Virus record (IMG/VR): IMGVR_UViG_3300000116_000124
Span: 3,521 to 29,704 of that record
Source: a virus
Strand: one strand, 5' to 3'
DNA: 26,184 nt
A model generated the notes under the pieces. That model did no database searches and was not told where the DNA came from. It saw nothing but the letters and a program-made list of their open reading frames with translations. The position numbers were made by a program, and so were the translations under genes. Positions 25,477 through 26,184 of this stretch are shown one piece after another. Every line of letters begins with the position of its first letter. Position 1 is the stretch's first letter.

Positions 25477-26184
25477 TTAATTTCGCAATTATCACCTGCA
25501 CAAGCTAATTCTCCTGCAAGATCTGTTTCATCTTCTGTTTCTACGATCTTACTAAGATCAACATCTTTTAAATGTTTCATAGCCATGTCGTAGTTTACTT
25601 TACTTATATCTTCAAACGGAGCTTGAGTATATGTGCCACCATCATAAGGCAGTACAGATAAGCCGTTGTAATGATCTCTGTTTTCCCACATCCACTTACC
25701 AGCTGCGTCCCACTCTTCTTGTTTTAAACTAACGGTAGCTGAAACATTGTGAGTATTAGATCCTTTTCTGTGGCCAGGCTTAACCCATTCAGTAGCTACT
25801 TTCTTTATACGTTCAAGTAGATCAAAAGGTGACTCGCCTCTTATTATAGAACCTTCAGGTGCTTTTTGTGGTATACTAATTACAGCTGTGTCGTGAGGTC
25901 TAAAAAACTCATCTTCAACTAGCTCAGGATGATTAGCAGATAAATACTTATACATAGATTCGTTTTTACCAACCCTGATCCTACGCGTATAATAATCAGC
26001 ATGCCAAGCATGAATACCAGATGAAGTTCCTAATGCCAGAGATGTCGTCCCAGCAGGCTTCACGGTTGTACATCTTGCAGCTGGATTAATACCAATTGCT
26101 TTAGCTGTCTTTGTATTCTCTCTTTTTACTATACTTGCAGCGGCCTTCATATCCAACGGCAGCACAGCGGCACTCGCGATTCCT
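25473..26184 (-). CDS. nrdJ: Adenosylcobalamin-dependent (class II) ribonucleotide reductase, C-terminal part
   Basis: The frame continues to the window edge, so the N-terminal part is missing; about 236 residues are visible. The segment RCTTVKPAGTTSLALGTSS followed by GIHAWHADYYTRRIRV is the conserved barrel region of monomeric class II reductases of the Lactobacillus leichmannii type. SVLPYDGGTYTQAPFEDISK and a final C-x4-C (CAGDNC) follow. That spacing matches the C-terminal cysteine pair that re-reduces the active site in the Lactobacillus enzyme. The enzyme makes deoxynucleotides from ribonucleotides using coenzyme B12, in the cytoplasm, and phages often carry it to supply replication. 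The finger-loop cysteines and the radical-generating Cys are outside the window. A GTG at 26163-26165 is internal, because open sequence continues beyond it. Transcription runs toward the tRNA and terminator, opposite to the virion genes. Confidence 0.92.
   Translation of the reverse strand, partial: GIASAAVLPLDMKAAASIVKRENTKTAKAIGINPAARCTTVKPAGTTSLALGTSSGIHAWHADYYTRRIRVGKNESMYKYLSANHPELVEDEFFRPHDTAVISIPQKAPEGSIIRGESPFDLLERIKKVATEWVKPGHRKGSNTHNVSATVSLKQEEWDAAGKWMWENRDHYNGLSVLPYDGGTYTQAPFEDISKVNYDMAMKHLKDVDLSKIVETEDETDLAGELACAGDNCEIK

Noticed and set aside
26163-26165. GTG as the start of the ribonucleotide reductase gene
   Set aside because: Open frame continues to the window edge, and class II reductases are several hundred residues longer than the visible piece.

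Overview
The window is a tailed-bacteriophage genome segment of low G+C content. It carries most of the virion-structure module on the + strand (1-25096), converging on a short - strand cluster (25180-26184) that includes a B12-dependent ribonucleotide reductase. The virion proteins resemble a set that recurs in short-tailed, crAss-like (Crassvirales-related) and other marine podovirus-type genomes. That judgement rests on remembered family motifs, not on a search. A host in Bacteroidota, probably a marine flavobacterium, is suggested by three things: no gene has a Shine-Dalgarno site and starts sit behind A/T-rich leaders; the phage tRNA-Ala looks like Bacteroidota tRNA-Ala(UGC); and the protein families fit.

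Head module (1-4428): the C-terminal end of the portal protein, a charged scaffold-like protein, the HK97-fold major capsid protein and a small beta-rich, decoration-like protein. A strong rho-independent terminator follows, then a conserved 266-residue protein of unknown function and a second terminator. An identical 26-bp ATTAT-repeat leader directly abuts the start codons at 439 and 3583.

Neck and tail module (4441-13216): two ring/adaptor-type proteins, a very large P22 gp10-like stabilisation protein (1615 aa) and a 642-residue tail protein. A 15-bp motif (AACAAGTGATTATAA) occurs after the 266-aa gene and again before the 642-aa gene.

Ejected/internal virion module (13228-25096): a small GNAT-like protein, a T7 gp14-like internal protein, a 572-residue protein, and a giant 2878-residue multidomain protein. 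The giant protein contains an HELLH zincin motif, hydrophobic segments, a complete HAD-phosphatase motif set and a Lys/Arg tail. Two small basic cysteine-containing proteins with a 1-nt overlap close the + strand unit.

The - strand cluster reads, in transcription order: nrdJ (3' part), a 53-aa membrane-protein candidate that starts inside the nrdJ stop (ATGA), a 14-codon ORF with four cysteines, and tRNA-Ala(UGC). A long symmetric hairpin at 25142-25174 can terminate transcription from both sides. No gene-free stretch exceeds 300 bases. I saw no integrase, lysis enzyme, polymerase or CRISPR array. The most unusual items are the giant protein, the paired leader repeats and the tiny genes at the convergent junction.
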